From Clostridiales bacterium (GTDB taxonomy: Bacteria > Bacillota > Clostridia > Lachnospirales > JAITVM01), in NCBI GenBank assembly GCA_031285815.1, contig JAITVM010000025.1, positions 1 through 11,755 on the forward strand: a stretch of 11,755 bases of DNA, given 5' to 3'. The notes beneath the pieces were generated by a model. It did no database searches. It saw nothing but the letters and a program-made list of their open reading frames with translations, and was not told the origin of the DNA. The position numbers and the translations under genes were made by a program. This document shows, in pieces, positions 1-7,520 of the stretch (position 1 is the first letter of the stretch; the number at the start of each line of letters is the position of its first letter).

Positions 1-216
1 CTCCCTCTCTGTATACGAGGCCTCAAGGTTATTTTGTAAATTTAAAACTGCGCCGCCGTGTGCCCTTTTTAGTAGCCCAAGCTGTTCTAAATCTTGTAAA
101 TCCCGCCTGACTGTAGCCTCTGAGACATGTAATTTTTCAGTTAATTCTAAAACCGTCACCCTATTTTTTAGTTGTAGCAAAGAAATTATTTGGTCTTTAC
201 GCTCTTCTGAAAACAT
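1..216 (-). CDS. DeoR-family transcriptional regulator, N-terminal part (cut by window start)
   Basis: The reading frame starts at an ATG at 216 and runs off the left edge, giving 72 residues. Residues 1-56 form the DeoR-type winged helix-turn-helix: it opens MFSEERKDQII, and residues 30-56 carry the family signature HVSEATVRRDL...LGLLKRAHGGA. Members of this family usually repress sugar or sugar-phosphate catabolic genes and bind a phosphorylated sugar through a C-terminal sensor domain, which lies outside the window, so the ligand cannot be inferred. A G-rich ribosome site (GGGGGG) lies just upstream of the ATG. A good promoter and a phased repeat array lie upstream, which suggests autoregulation. 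The gene is probably first in an operon continuing to the left. Family assignment is firm; the specific role is unknown. Confidence 0.9.
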   Translation of the reverse strand, partial: MFSEERKDQIISLLQLKNRVTVLELTEKLHVSEATVRRDLQDLEQLGLLKRAHGGAVLNLQNNLEASYTERE

Positions 217-233
217 TGGGCCCCCCGTTTATT

Positions 234-299
234 TTATTTTGTTTGATTTAATTTAATTTTTTATGATTTATTTTGATTGTATCATGATTGTTTATGATT
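234..299 (-). promoter_or_regulatory. Phased direct-repeat array, probable DeoR-family operator
   Basis: TGATT occurs at 244, 264, 274, 285 and 295, with degenerate copies TAATT at 254 and TTATT at 234. The start-to-start spacing is 10, 10, 10, 10, 11 and 10 bases, about one DNA helical turn, so all copies face the same side of the helix. The array spans the region from the -35 box to about 35 bases past the presumed transcription start of the DeoR gene. DeoR-family regulators are known to bind short direct repeats. Binding by this protein, and autorepression, are inferred. Confidence 0.6.
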
Positions 300-304
300 G
301 TAAA
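276..304 (-). promoter_or_regulatory. Sigma-A-type promoter of the DeoR-family gene
   Basis: On the minus strand, TTTACA (304-299) and TACAAT (281-276) are separated by exactly 17 bases, each matching the consensus in five of six positions. Transcription would start near 269. The repeats of the operator array lie in the spacer and overlap both boxes. Confidence 0.65.
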
Positions 305-368
305 TCGTAAATATTCCTAAATATTCTAATTTTTTTTTGTGCATTTTTGGGAATATACTTAAAGCCAC

Positions 369-396
369 AAAAAAAAGCAGATACAAATGTATCCGC
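369..396 (-). terminator. Intrinsic terminator of the MATE gene
   Basis: On the minus strand an 8-bp stem (GCGGATAC/GTATCTGC, one G-U pair) with a four-base loop is followed by eight T. It sits 24 bases past the stop of the MATE gene. Confidence 0.85.
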
Positions 397-419
397 CTAT
401 CCTTTAATAAATTAATTAC

Positions 420-1820
420 CTAAAGCCCTTCAACCACCGGGCCGCCCCTGGCAATATTTCTTTTCCACTTGCCTGATATAAGGAAAATAATTATAACTAT
501 TAAGGACCCAACGCTAGCTATCGGCGCACCCATCCCCGCACCAAGTAGCCCAAGCTTCATTACGCTGCCAAAAATATATGACGCAGGCACACGCAATAAT
601 ATTGAAGAAAGCATGCTATTAAATAATGAAAACAAAGTATGGCCGCCGCCAATAAACAAACCATTTATACAGAAAATAAACGGTATTATCAAAAAATCAA
701 AACTAAACGACCGCAGGTAGCTTATGCCATTTTCTATCATTGCCGGGTCATCGCCAAATAAACGTATTACTTCACCTGGGAATATTTGAACCAAGGCAAA
801 AAATATGTAGCTTATTATAACCGACATTATTGTACCAATCTTACAAGACTGTATAGCACGGTCTAGCTTGCCCGCACCAATATTTTGGGCGCTAATTGTT
901 GATATGGAAGCGCTGATTGCCATCGTCGGCATAAAAACGAAGCTATTAAATTTACCGACTGCACCAACAGCAGCTGACGCAAACATGCCGCCTATATCAT
1001 TTATTATCGCTGTTATAAACAAAAATGAAATGCTGGTTATTGCATTTTGAATACATGTTGGGAAGCCTATCCTTAATATAGACTTAAACTCCTCTTTATA
1101 AATTTTAAACGATGACAATTTAAAATCAAACAAGAAATTATTTTTAATTAAAAAAGCAACACACAGGAACATACTAACCGCTTGGGATATAACTGTAGCA
1201 AGCGCGGCGCCAAAAGCCGCCATATCGAAAACCGCTACGAAAATTAAATCCAGGGCTATATTAATTACACAGGCAACCAAAACAAAATAAAACGGCTGTT
1301 TAGAATTGCCCATACCACGCATGATAGCGCTTAAGGCATTATACCCAAAAATAAAAAAGATACCTGCTACCGTTACAGTTAAATAACTTCTACTCTCCGC
1401 AATTGATTCTGGCGGGGTTTTTATTAACGTAAGCAACGGGTCCCTAAAAATTAGCATTAAAGGTGTTATTATCAAAGAGAGTATTACCAGCAGCGTAATT
1501 ATTGTGGCAATAACCCTTCTTAGGGGCTCACGCTCATTCGACCCCATATACTGGCCGATAAGCACTGTTGCGCCGATACATAGCCCGATAACTATATTCG
1601 TCAAAATAAATGTTACCTGCCCGCCAATATTTACACCCGACATACTAGCCGGCCCACAAAAATTACCGACTATAAGCATATCCGCAACATTATAAAGCGA
1701 TTGTATAATGTTAGAAATTAAAAAAGGGGCAGAAAATAAAACCAGGTTTTTAAACACACTGCCTTCTGACATGTTTTTTTCTAAAGCTTTTGATTGCTCA
1801 TTGTTAGCCATTAATCCCAT
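420..1820 (-). CDS. MATE-family multidrug efflux transporter
   Basis: This 466-residue integral membrane protein belongs to the MATE family (multidrug and toxic compound extrusion, NorM/DinF/MepA relatives), which uses a sodium or proton gradient to export cationic drugs and toxic compounds. The opening of the first MatE domain is typical (FSAPFLISNIIQSLYNVADMLIVGNF at about 28-53), followed by IGLCIGATVLIGQYMGS. A second MatE copy starts near residue 250 (ILRIGFPTCIQNAITSISF). The length and the roughly twelve hydrophobic segments fit an intact member. Start choice is open: ATG at 1820 has GAGGG nine bases upstream, while ATG at 1811 (MANNEQ) has AAGGTGA about nine bases upstream. It is transcribed alone and has its own terminator. 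The substrate cannot be read from sequence. Confidence 0.92.
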   Translation of the reverse strand: MGLMANNEQSKALEKNMSEGSVFKNLVLFSAPFLISNIIQSLYNVADMLIVGNFCGPASMSGVNIGGQVTFILTNIVIGLCIGATVLIGQYMGSNEREPLRRVIATIITLLVILSLIITPLMLIFRDPLLTLIKTPPESIAESRSYLTVTVAGIFFIFGYNALSAIMRGMGNSKQPFYFVLVACVINIALDLIFVAVFDMAAFGAALATVISQAVSMFLCVAFLIKNNFLFDFKLSSFKIYKEEFKSILRIGFPTCIQNAITSISFLFITAIINDIGGMFASAAVGAVGKFNSFVFMPTMAISASISTISAQNIGAGKLDRAIQSCKIGTIMSVIISYIFFALVQIFPGEVIRLFGDDPAMIENGISYLRSFSFDFLIIPFIFCINGLFIGGGHTLFSLFNSMLSSILLRVPASYIFGSVMKLGLLGAGMGAPIASVGSLIVIIIFLISGKWKRNIARGGPVVEGL

Positions 1821-1995
1821 TCACCTTAACCCTCAAAATATGTGCCTATACATAATATCATAATAAACCCGGCAATACAAATTTTAATTTACCTAGCCAT
1901 AACCCCTGCCGCCTATTATACCGGCTTAAAAAACCAAGCGGGGCAACTGGCATTAATTTCTAACACTACTTCAAAGCTAGCTATTTAGAATTTTT

Positions 1996-2025
1996 AGTAC
2001 AATATAAAAAATCTTATGTTATAAT
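1996..2025 (+). promoter_or_regulatory. Possible promoter of the DUF624-HD operon
   Basis: A consensus TATAAT lies at 2020-2025 in very AT-rich DNA, 59 bases before the start codon. The best -35 candidate (AGTACA at 1996-2001, 18-base spacer) matches only half of the consensus, so only the -10 box is persuasive. The rest of the divergent gap 1821-2084 holds no feature I can name. Confidence 0.4.
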
Positions 2026-2084
2026 AAAATAAATTTGCTCTTATAAAAAATTTTTTTAATCCGATAAAATAGGAGGATGAAACA

Positions 2085-2735
2085 ATGGGTAACTTTTTTG
2101 GGTTGGATAGCCCATTTACTAGGTTTGGGAACATTCTGTCCGATATTTTGATTTTATCATTTTTGTGGATATTCTGTTCGCTCCCCCTTTTTACTATAGG
2201 GGCCAGCACTACAGCCCTTTATTATACCACAACTAAAATTGTCACAGACCGGGACGGCTACATTTTTAAAGATTTCTTTAAAAGCTTTAAAAGGGATTTT
2301 TTAAAAGCGACCGGCGCCTGGCTACTGATCTTGTTAATTACTTTTATAATATATAGCACACTGGTAAATATGGATTTTATTTCTGAAACAATCCCAATTT
2401 TAAATGGGTTCATACGTACGGTTTATATCTCAATGCTGGTATTATTCTTTATAGAGCTTTGTATGTTTACTGTTTTTGTTTTTCCTATCCTATCACGTTT
2501 TGAACTCAGTTTTAAATCTTTGCTGGCGACATCTTTATTTATGGCAAATAGGCACCTATTAACAACGGTTTTATGTTTCGCTTTATTTGCAGCTATATTT
2601 TTTATTGGGGTTTTTGTTTTGCCATTTATATTACTGGTTTCGATGGGCATATATGCTTATTTGTCATCCTGGCTTTTAGTCCGGGCCTTTAAAAAATACA
2701 AGCCCGAAATTGATGATGGCAATAAGATAATTTAA
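2085..2735 (+). CDS. DUF624 (YesL-like) membrane protein
   Basis: A 216-residue protein of the YesL/DUF624 family of Firmicutes membrane proteins with no established biochemical role; relatives often lie beside carbohydrate ABC transporter or polysaccharide-use genes. Hydrophobic segments lie at about 17-38, 74-94, 109-136 and 158-196. The N-terminal pattern (LDSPFTRFGNILSDILILSFLWIFCSLPLFTIGAS) followed by a basic segment (FKSFKRDFLKATGAW) is characteristic, and the C-terminus is charged. A strong AGGAGG at 2071-2076 lies eight bases before the ATG. The next gene starts 17 bases after the stop, so the two are probably co-transcribed. No sugar transporter gene is visible next to it, unlike the common context. 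Confidence 0.85.
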   Translation: MGNFFGLDSPFTRFGNILSDILILSFLWIFCSLPLFTIGASTTALYYTTTKIVTDRDGYIFKDFFKSFKRDFLKATGAWLLILLITFIIYSTLVNMDFISETIPILNGFIRTVYISMLVLFFIELCMFTVFVFPILSRFELSFKSLLATSLFMANRHLLTTVLCFALFAAIFFIGVFVLPFILLVSMGIYAYLSSWLLVRAFKKYKPEIDDGNKII

Positions 2736-2752
2736 AAAGAGGAGTGTACTTG

Positions 2753-3286
2753 ATGAATAACGCCTTGGGTTCGAGAATTTCACTTGATGATTTAAACACC
2801 AGCACTGCGCTCCAGTATAATGATTGTGTTGCTGGCCTCTTGGATTCACCAGAGGTACAGGGCCTAAATAATTTTTCCCAGCATTGTAATACAAGTAGGC
2901 TTCAGCACAGTATAAATGTCAGCTATTACAGTTTCCTTATTTGCAGGTCTTTAAATTTAGATTACCGTTCTGCTGCCAGGGCTGGGCTTTTACATGATTT
3001 ATTTTTATACGATTGGCGCTCCGAACCCCAGCCGGAAGGTAAACACGCATTTGCCCACCCTATTGTGGCGCTTAGGAATGCGCGCAGTATAACAGAAATA
3101 AACGACATGGAAGCAGACGCAATAGTAAACCATATGTTCCCGCTTACCCCAACGCCACCTAAATATAGGGAAGCATACATAGTTTCACTTGCTGATAAAT
3201 ATTGCGCGGCTGCAGAATTTTTCTATCAATGGAATTCTAAGTTTAAGTTCAAAATAAAAAAATACTTACAATATTTTTCTATTTAA
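2753..3286 (+). CDS. HD-domain phosphohydrolase family protein
   Basis: A 177-residue soluble protein with the HD superfamily metal ligands: H52 (LQHS), H81-D82 (GLLHDL) and D148 (LADKY), plus H102 and H127 (NHMFP) as likely extra ligands, so a dinuclear site as in several HD phosphohydrolases is plausible. Such enzymes hydrolyse phosphomonoesters or phosphodiesters, often nucleotides. The substrate here is unknown, and no GYP motif marks it as a c-di-GMP phosphodiesterase. Start: AAGAGGAG at 2737-2744 is eight bases before the ATG at 2753; a longer frame from GTG 2744 would overlap that ribosome site and is rejected. It is second in an operon with the DUF624 gene and is followed by a strong terminator. 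Nucleotide signalling is a guess. Confidence 0.8.
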   Translation: MNNALGSRISLDDLNTSTALQYNDCVAGLLDSPEVQGLNNFSQHCNTSRLQHSINVSYYSFLICRSLNLDYRSAARAGLLHDLFLYDWRSEPQPEGKHAFAHPIVALRNARSITEINDMEADAIVNHMFPLTPTPPKYREAYIVSLADKYCAAAEFFYQWNSKFKFKIKKYLQYFSI

Positions 3287-3344
3287 AACCATCAGCCATT
3301 TTCTAATTTTTAATACATAAAAATTAAATATCTGACAAAAATTT

Positions 3345-3382
3345 GCCATATTTATAATAACATTATAAATATGGCTTTTTTT
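3345..3382 (+). terminator. Strong intrinsic terminator of the DUF624-HD operon
   Basis: A perfect 14-bp stem (GCCATATTTATAAT and its complement) with a three-base loop is followed by seven T, 58 bases after the HD gene stop. It separates this operon from the downstream sensor gene. Confidence 0.92.
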
Positions 3383-3392
3383 CACCCCAATT

Positions 3393-3420
3393 TTGTAATA
3401 TACTATTATCCAAATATAAA
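3393..3420 (+). promoter_or_regulatory. Possible promoter of the 7TM sensor gene
   Basis: TTGTAA (3393-3398) and TATAAA (3415-3420) are 16 bases apart, just after the preceding terminator and 50 bases before the start codon. An alternative -10, TATACT at 3399-3404, has no good -35. Some promoter is expected here because the upstream unit is terminated. Confidence 0.4.
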
Positions 3421-3470
3421 TAAAGCATTCCATTACAGTTTATTTTGAACATGAAACGAGGTGTATTTCT

Positions 3471-5264
3471 TTGCCAGCCCATAAAAATAAATTTAATACC
3501 TATACCTACATCCTATCATTTTTAATAGTGGCCCTTTTTATTGTAAGATATGCAAACCTTAGTATAAATAATACAAAAGGGCATTTGGTAAAAGGCGCAA
3601 TTGACACAGTGTCTTCCAGTTTTGATTTTCAAAACGAAGTGTTAAAGCTAGATGGCGAATGGGAATTTTATTTCGGTGGGGATAGCCCGCCTACCCAGCC
3701 GCCCAGTTATGTAAAGCTTAAGCCTTGGGGCAAGTTAGGCCATCAAAACATAGGCACAGCCACTTATAGGGCTGTGGTCCAGAAGCCAGCAGAAATCGAA
3801 GCATTTGGGTTAAAAATATCCGGTGCTTATACCAATTACAAAATATTAATTAATGGTAAACAAATTAATGGCATATCCTCCCCACTCGCGGATACTAAAA
3901 GCCTTAACATAACAAGCGATTACCATTATTTTACGGCCGGGGACGGGCCTATGGAAATTATTATACAAGTACAGAATACCGGTTATTATATCGGCGGCCT
4001 TGTTTCAGCACCAATTTTAGGCATCCCCAAAAATATACAGCTATTAAAAGACATATCCTTGGCACTTTCTGTTTTTTTAATAGCATGCCTAACATGCATG
4101 TCAATTTTTATCTTCAGCTTTTATATAGCTAAAGATGAAGAAAACAGCATCATCTACCTGGGGCTTGCGTCAATCAGCTATGTAATTAAAGTTTTTTTAA
4201 GCACTAGCGGCCCACTTTATTTTTTATATTACACCACACCATTTTATTTGCTTAATAAGTTCCTATTAATATCCTCTGTATTAACCACACTGTTTATATT
4301 CGAATATTTTAACAGCAGCTTCAAACGCAGCAATAGTTTACTGCCAAAAACCCTTAGGGCGATTTTGTGCGTATATATTGCCGCTATCCTTATTTCCAAA
4401 CCAAGCTGGCTGTATTATATAGACATAATGATGTTTTTATTGACGGCAATTTCATATACCTACGCATTTATAATTGCCCTAACCGACTTATTCAGGCATC
4501 AGCAAAAAGCCATTTTTAATTTTAGCGGCGCAGTGATTCTAATCATTTCGTTTTCGTTGGATATAGATAGCCTGGACTTATCAAAGTATAGGATAATCGG
4601 GCTGCTGGTATTTTGCATACTCTCGCTCGTAAATATTATAAACGACTATATAGCAACATATAATAACCTACACCAGTTAAAAATTAGCCTAGAGTCAGAA
4701 ATTGAAAGCCGTACCCTTGAACTGGTCACTATCCATGATAATTTAGAGCGTGAAATGCAGGCAAGGATCGTCGCTGAAGAAAATTTAAAATCAATCCCTA
4801 ACTATGATATATCAACAGGGCTCTTTAATACAATGTATGCCTCAAATTACCTGGATGCACAAATAAGCGCTTTTTACCGCCACAACCAGATTTTTTCGGT
4901 TATTATTTATGAAATCGACGGGTTAAAAAATATAGGGCAGACATTTAACAGTAATTTTGTAGAGCGGGTAGTTTTGGAATCCTCAGATGTTATAAGGCAA
5001 TTATTGAGAAAAACTGATATATTAGCCAGATGGAGGAACGACAAATTTATTATTATTATGGCGAATTGCTCTGAGCATTCGGCTATTTCAGTTGCTGAAA
5101 AAGTAAATATTTCTATATCCCAAAATATTGTGGAAGGTATAGGGTCGGTTAGTTTATCTTTAGGGGTTGCTACTGTAAAGCCAAATGATAATTCAAAAAT
5201 TATTATACGCCGTGCGGAAAAAAACCTGGAGCTTTCAAAATCAAACAGAAAAATTGATAAGTAG
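3471..5264 (+). CDS. 7TM (7TMR-DISM-like) membrane sensor with degenerate GGDEF domain
   Basis: A 597-residue signalling protein. A signal anchor lies at about 11-28. Residues 55-185 look like the extracellular beta-sandwich, carbohydrate-binding-type domain of 7TMR-DISM receptors (LDGEWEFYF near 60, GTATYRAVV near 95, KILINGK near 124). About seven membrane segments span 195-390, then a likely coiled coil at 395-440. Residues 445-597 align with GGDEF: DISTGLFN (446-453), RxxD (R513-D516) and the C-terminal SLSLGVA strand. The GGDEF signature, however, reads RNDKF (522-526), and the DxDxFKxxN stretch reads EIDGLKNIG (481-489), so diguanylate cyclase activity is unlikely. The RxxD motif sits five residues before the signature, as in the c-di-GMP inhibitory site, so a c-di-GMP-binding or scaffolding role is possible. 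Start: TTG at 3471 with GAGGTG seven bases upstream. It is a single-gene unit between two terminators. Ligand and output are unknown. Confidence 0.82.
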   Translation: MPAHKNKFNTYTYILSFLIVALFIVRYANLSINNTKGHLVKGAIDTVSSSFDFQNEVLKLDGEWEFYFGGDSPPTQPPSYVKLKPWGKLGHQNIGTATYRAVVQKPAEIEAFGLKISGAYTNYKILINGKQINGISSPLADTKSLNITSDYHYFTAGDGPMEIIIQVQNTGYYIGGLVSAPILGIPKNIQLLKDISLALSVFLIACLTCMSIFIFSFYIAKDEENSIIYLGLASISYVIKVFLSTSGPLYFLYYTTPFYLLNKFLLISSVLTTLFIFEYFNSSFKRSNSLLPKTLRAILCVYIAAILISKPSWLYYIDIMMFLLTAISYTYAFIIALTDLFRHQQKAIFNFSGAVILIISFSLDIDSLDLSKYRIIGLLVFCILSLVNIINDYIATYNNLHQLKISLESEIESRTLELVTIHDNLEREMQARIVAEENLKSIPNYDISTGLFNTMYASNYLDAQISAFYRHNQIFSVIIYEIDGLKNIGQTFNSNFVERVVLESSDVIRQLLRKTDILARWRNDKFIIIMANCSEHSAISVAEKVNISISQNIVEGIGSVSLSLGVATVKPNDNSKIIIRRAEKNLELSKSNRKIDK

Positions 5265-5312
5265 GCAAAATAAAAAGAAAACCATATACCTTGGTTTTCT
5301 TTTTATTTTGCC
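5264..5312. terminator. Bidirectional terminator between convergent genes
   Basis: A perfect 21-bp inverted repeat (5264-5284 and 5292-5312) with a seven-base loop begins on the last base of the sensor stop codon. Arms rich in A (left) and T (right) around a central AAAACCA/TGGTTTT stem provide U-tracts in both directions, so it can end both the plus-strand sensor transcript and the minus-strand aro-recombinase transcript. Confidence 0.9.
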
Positions 5313-5328
5313 GCATGTATGCAATTTT

Positions 5329-6396
5329 TTAACCGCCCCTTAATTTCACAAAATCAGCTGCTGATTTGCGGCGCTCTTCATCCATCCTGGCATAATGTTT
5401 TTTTGTAGTGTTAATATCCTTATGCCCCAAAATATCCGCTACCAAGTAAATGTCCCCTGTTTCTTTATAAAGGTTTGTGCCAAAAGTCGAACGGAACTTA
5501 TGCGGCGATATATTTTTATAAAAGCTTAGCCCCCGTGTATATTTTTTTACCAAATTCTGTATTGCCCTTGTTGTAATACGCCGGTTTTGAATTGATAGAA
5601 AAAAAGCCCCTTCATGCCCTTTAAGCGGCTCCACTTTATCCCGTAACATATTATACTGTCCTAAAATTTCCGCAACCTCTTGTGTATAATAAATTACAGA
5701 TTCATCCCCGCCTTTACGGGTTATTTTTATAGCCCTGGCATTAAAGTCTATATCAGCTTTATTAATCCCGGCGCATTCGGAAACCCGGATACCTGTCCCC
5801 AATAAAAGCGCAATAATAGCAAGGTCCCTGTGCTTAACATGGTTAAAGTAGCGCTTTTCGTCTTTGGTTAAGTTAACGCCAGTCTCCACTTCAGATATAA
5901 GCCTTGATACTTCTGATTTTTCCAGCACCGTAATATTTTTCTCATTTATTTTTGGCATATCAACTAATTCCGCAGGGTTATGTTTAATTTTCTGCTTGCG
6001 GTAAAAATACCTATACATATTTTTAATTGCGGCCAGCTTGCGCCCTTTTCCGGAAGAAGCATTAGTGAAGCCTTGTTTTGCCCCAAACCTATTAGTTTTA
6101 GTGTAATAAGTCAAATATTCTATATATGCTTCAATATCCTCAACGGTAATTAAGTCTAAATCTTGAACCTCAAGCCCCAAAACCCCCTTCGGCCCAAAAC
6201 TTTTTTTATTTTCTATAAGGTACGTAAAAAATAGCCTTAAATCAAGTGAATAAACATAACGGGTGTTCGCTGATTTAGTTTCGGCAATGCCACGGAAATA
6301 TTCTGATAAAAAAGGCGGCAGCCCATTTAAGATTTTTCTTAATTTTATTGTTTGCTCATTTTTCATTTGTTCGGAATAGGTACTAATTTTAACCAA
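5329..6396 (-). CDS. Tyrosine recombinase, XerS/XerC-D-like
   Basis: A 355-residue site-specific recombinase. The N-terminal SAM-like DNA-binding domain covers about 25-140. The catalytic domain has the full set R204 (GIRVSE), K228 (RKGGDE), H299/R302 (SPHKFRSTF), H325 (LGHKD) and nucleophile Y335 (KHYARMD), so it should be active. Length and the motifs HRDLAIIALLLGTGIR and ISPHKFR recall XerS, the single-recombinase chromosome dimer resolvase of streptococci. A housekeeping Xer role is possible, but no dif-like site or attachment repeat was recognised nearby. The frame begins at TTG 6396, only one base after GGGGG, which is unusually tight. ATG at 6366 (MKNEQTIKLR) may be the true start by family resemblance but has no close ribosome site. 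It lies 15 bases after the DAHP synthase gene, so co-transcription is likely. No other mobile-element genes are present. Confidence 0.88.
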   Translation of the reverse strand: MVKISTYSEQMKNEQTIKLRKILNGLPPFLSEYFRGIAETKSANTRYVYSLDLRLFFTYLIENKKSFGPKGVLGLEVQDLDLITVEDIEAYIEYLTYYTKTNRFGAKQGFTNASSGKGRKLAAIKNMYRYFYRKQKIKHNPAELVDMPKINEKNITVLEKSEVSRLISEVETGVNLTKDEKRYFNHVKHRDLAIIALLLGTGIRVSECAGINKADIDFNARAIKITRKGGDESVIYYTQEVAEILGQYNMLRDKVEPLKGHEGAFFLSIQNRRITTRAIQNLVKKYTRGLSFYKNISPHKFRSTFGTNLYKETGDIYLVADILGHKDINTTKKHYARMDEERRKSAADFVKLRGG

Positions 6397-6411
6397 GCCC
6401 CCTTTATGGCC

Positions 6412-7440
6412 CTACACGTTATCAGCCAAATATAATAGCAGGTTTTCGGTTTGCTTTATGTTAATACAGGCATCTGTAATAGATTTCCCATATACTTTAT
6501 CAGAAATTTTTTGGCTGCCCTCTTCTAGGTATGACTCTATCATTAGGCCACGCACATTTTTTTTAATAACAGTATTATATTTGCGGCTGTTTATAATTTC
6601 TTTAGAAATCCGTATTTGCTCCAAATATTGCTTTTGCGAGTTGGAATGGTTTGTGTCAACGATAACCATTGGGTTTTTAAGCCCACGGCTTGCATACATT
6701 TCACAAGAAAATAATAAGTCTTCATAATGGTAGTTCGGGATATGGTTGCCATGTTTATTAACCGAGCCACGCATTACAGCATGGCAAAGCTCATTTCCGC
6801 TTGTTTCAACCTCGTGGCCATGATAAATAAAAGTATGCTTAATTTGTGCCGCATAAATAGCGTTATACATAATACTTAAATCGCCTGACATTGGGTTTTT
6901 CATGCCAACCGGCAAAGATATGCCACTCGAGATTATCCTATGCTGCTGGTTTTCTGAAGACCGCGCACCAATAGCAATATAACTTAGCATGTCCTCAACA
7001 TACATTAAATTGTCAGGGTATAGCATCTCGTCGGCGGCAGTAAGCCCCGACCCCTCCATAGCTTTTACATGCATACGCCTTATTTTTAAAATGCCCTCAA
7101 AGGCATTTGGCTTCTGCTCCGGGTCCGGCTGGTGCATCATCCCTTTGTAGCCTTCGCCGGTTGTCCTTGGCTTATTTGTATATACCCTTGGTATAATAAA
7201 AAGCTTGTCCTTTACTTTATCATTAATTTCCGCCAATTTATAGACATACTCACAAACTGCCGCTTCGTCGTCGGCAGAACAGGGGCCCACAATAATCAAA
7301 AATTTATCGCTTTCGCCTTTTACTATTTTTTGAATTTCGTTGTCCCTTTCAAGTTTCATCTCCTTTAGCTTGCCTGATAACGGCACTAAGTTTATAATTT
7401 CTTCAGGTGTTGGAATTTCCCGTATTTCAGTAAAACTCAA
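6412..7440 (-). CDS. aroG: 3-deoxy-7-phosphoheptulonate (DAHP) synthase, class I AroF/G/H type
   Basis: The enzyme condenses phosphoenolpyruvate with erythrose 4-phosphate, the first step of the shikimate route to aromatic amino acids. Numbered from the start chosen here (342 residues): IVGPCSADD at 50-58 with metal ligand C54, KPRTT at 90-94, IGARSSE at 157-163, VGMKN at 178-182, RG at 224-225, and metal ligands H265 (DTNHSN), E302 (IES) and D323 (GKSITDACI). These match the E. coli AroG/F/H type and all active-site residues appear intact. Which feedback inhibitor applies cannot be read, so the symbol is a closest-family choice. Start: AAAGGAG at 7449-7455 is eight bases before TTG 7440, whereas GTG 7449 overlaps that site and cannot use it. 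The recombinase follows 15 bases downstream, and a terminated structured RNA lies immediately upstream. Confidence 0.92.
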   Translation of the reverse strand: MSFTEIREIPTPEEIINLVPLSGKLKEMKLERDNEIQKIVKGESDKFLIIVGPCSADDEAAVCEYVYKLAEINDKVKDKLFIIPRVYTNKPRTTGEGYKGMMHQPDPEQKPNAFEGILKIRRMHVKAMEGSGLTAADEMLYPDNLMYVEDMLSYIAIGARSSENQQHRIISSGISLPVGMKNPMSGDLSIMYNAIYAAQIKHTFIYHGHEVETSGNELCHAVMRGSVNKHGNHIPNYHYEDLLFSCEMYASRGLKNPMVIVDTNHSNSQKQYLEQIRISKEIINSRKYNTVIKKNVRGLMIESYLEEGSQKISDKVYGKSITDACINIKQTENLLLYLADNV

Positions 7441-7448
7441 ACGACTCA

Positions 7449-7455
7449 CTCCTTT
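7449..7455 (-). promoter_or_regulatory. Ribosome binding site setting the DAHP synthase start at TTG 7440
   Basis: AAAGGAG on the minus strand is eight bases from TTG 7440. The alternative GTG begins on the last G of this site, so the shorter protein beginning MSFTEIREIP is preferred. Confidence 0.75.
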
Positions 7456-7495
7456 TTTTCATTTTAAACCAATTCCGTATAAAATGATAGCTAAA

Positions 7496-7520
7496 ATTTA
7501 AAACCCCGCCTGAAGCGGGG
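7496..7520 (-). terminator. Intrinsic terminator of the structured RNA, or attenuator before aro
   Basis: On the minus strand a 6-bp all-GC stem (CCCCGC/GCGGGG, loop TTCAG) is followed by TTTTAAATTTT. It ends about 55 bases before the DAHP synthase start, so it either ends the RNA or controls read-through into aro. Confidence 0.8.

Noticed and set aside
311..356. Inverted repeat ATATTCC (311-317) and GGAATAT (350-356)
   Set aside because: Seven bases in AT-rich DNA with a 32-base loop is weak and has no clear relation to a promoter or terminator.
469..1695. Open frames on the plus strand opposite the MATE gene, and similar frames opposite or inside other genes
   Set aside because: They are antisense or out-of-frame shadows with low-complexity composition, no ribosome sites and no recognisable domains.
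2744..2752. GTG 2744 as start of the HD protein
   Set aside because: It overlaps its own AGAGGAG ribosome site; ATG 2753 has correct spacing.
5329..6396. Tyrosine recombinase as evidence of a prophage or integrative element
   Set aside because: No excisionase, relaxase, phage genes, tRNA or flanking direct repeats are visible, and all neighbours are ordinary chromosomal genes.
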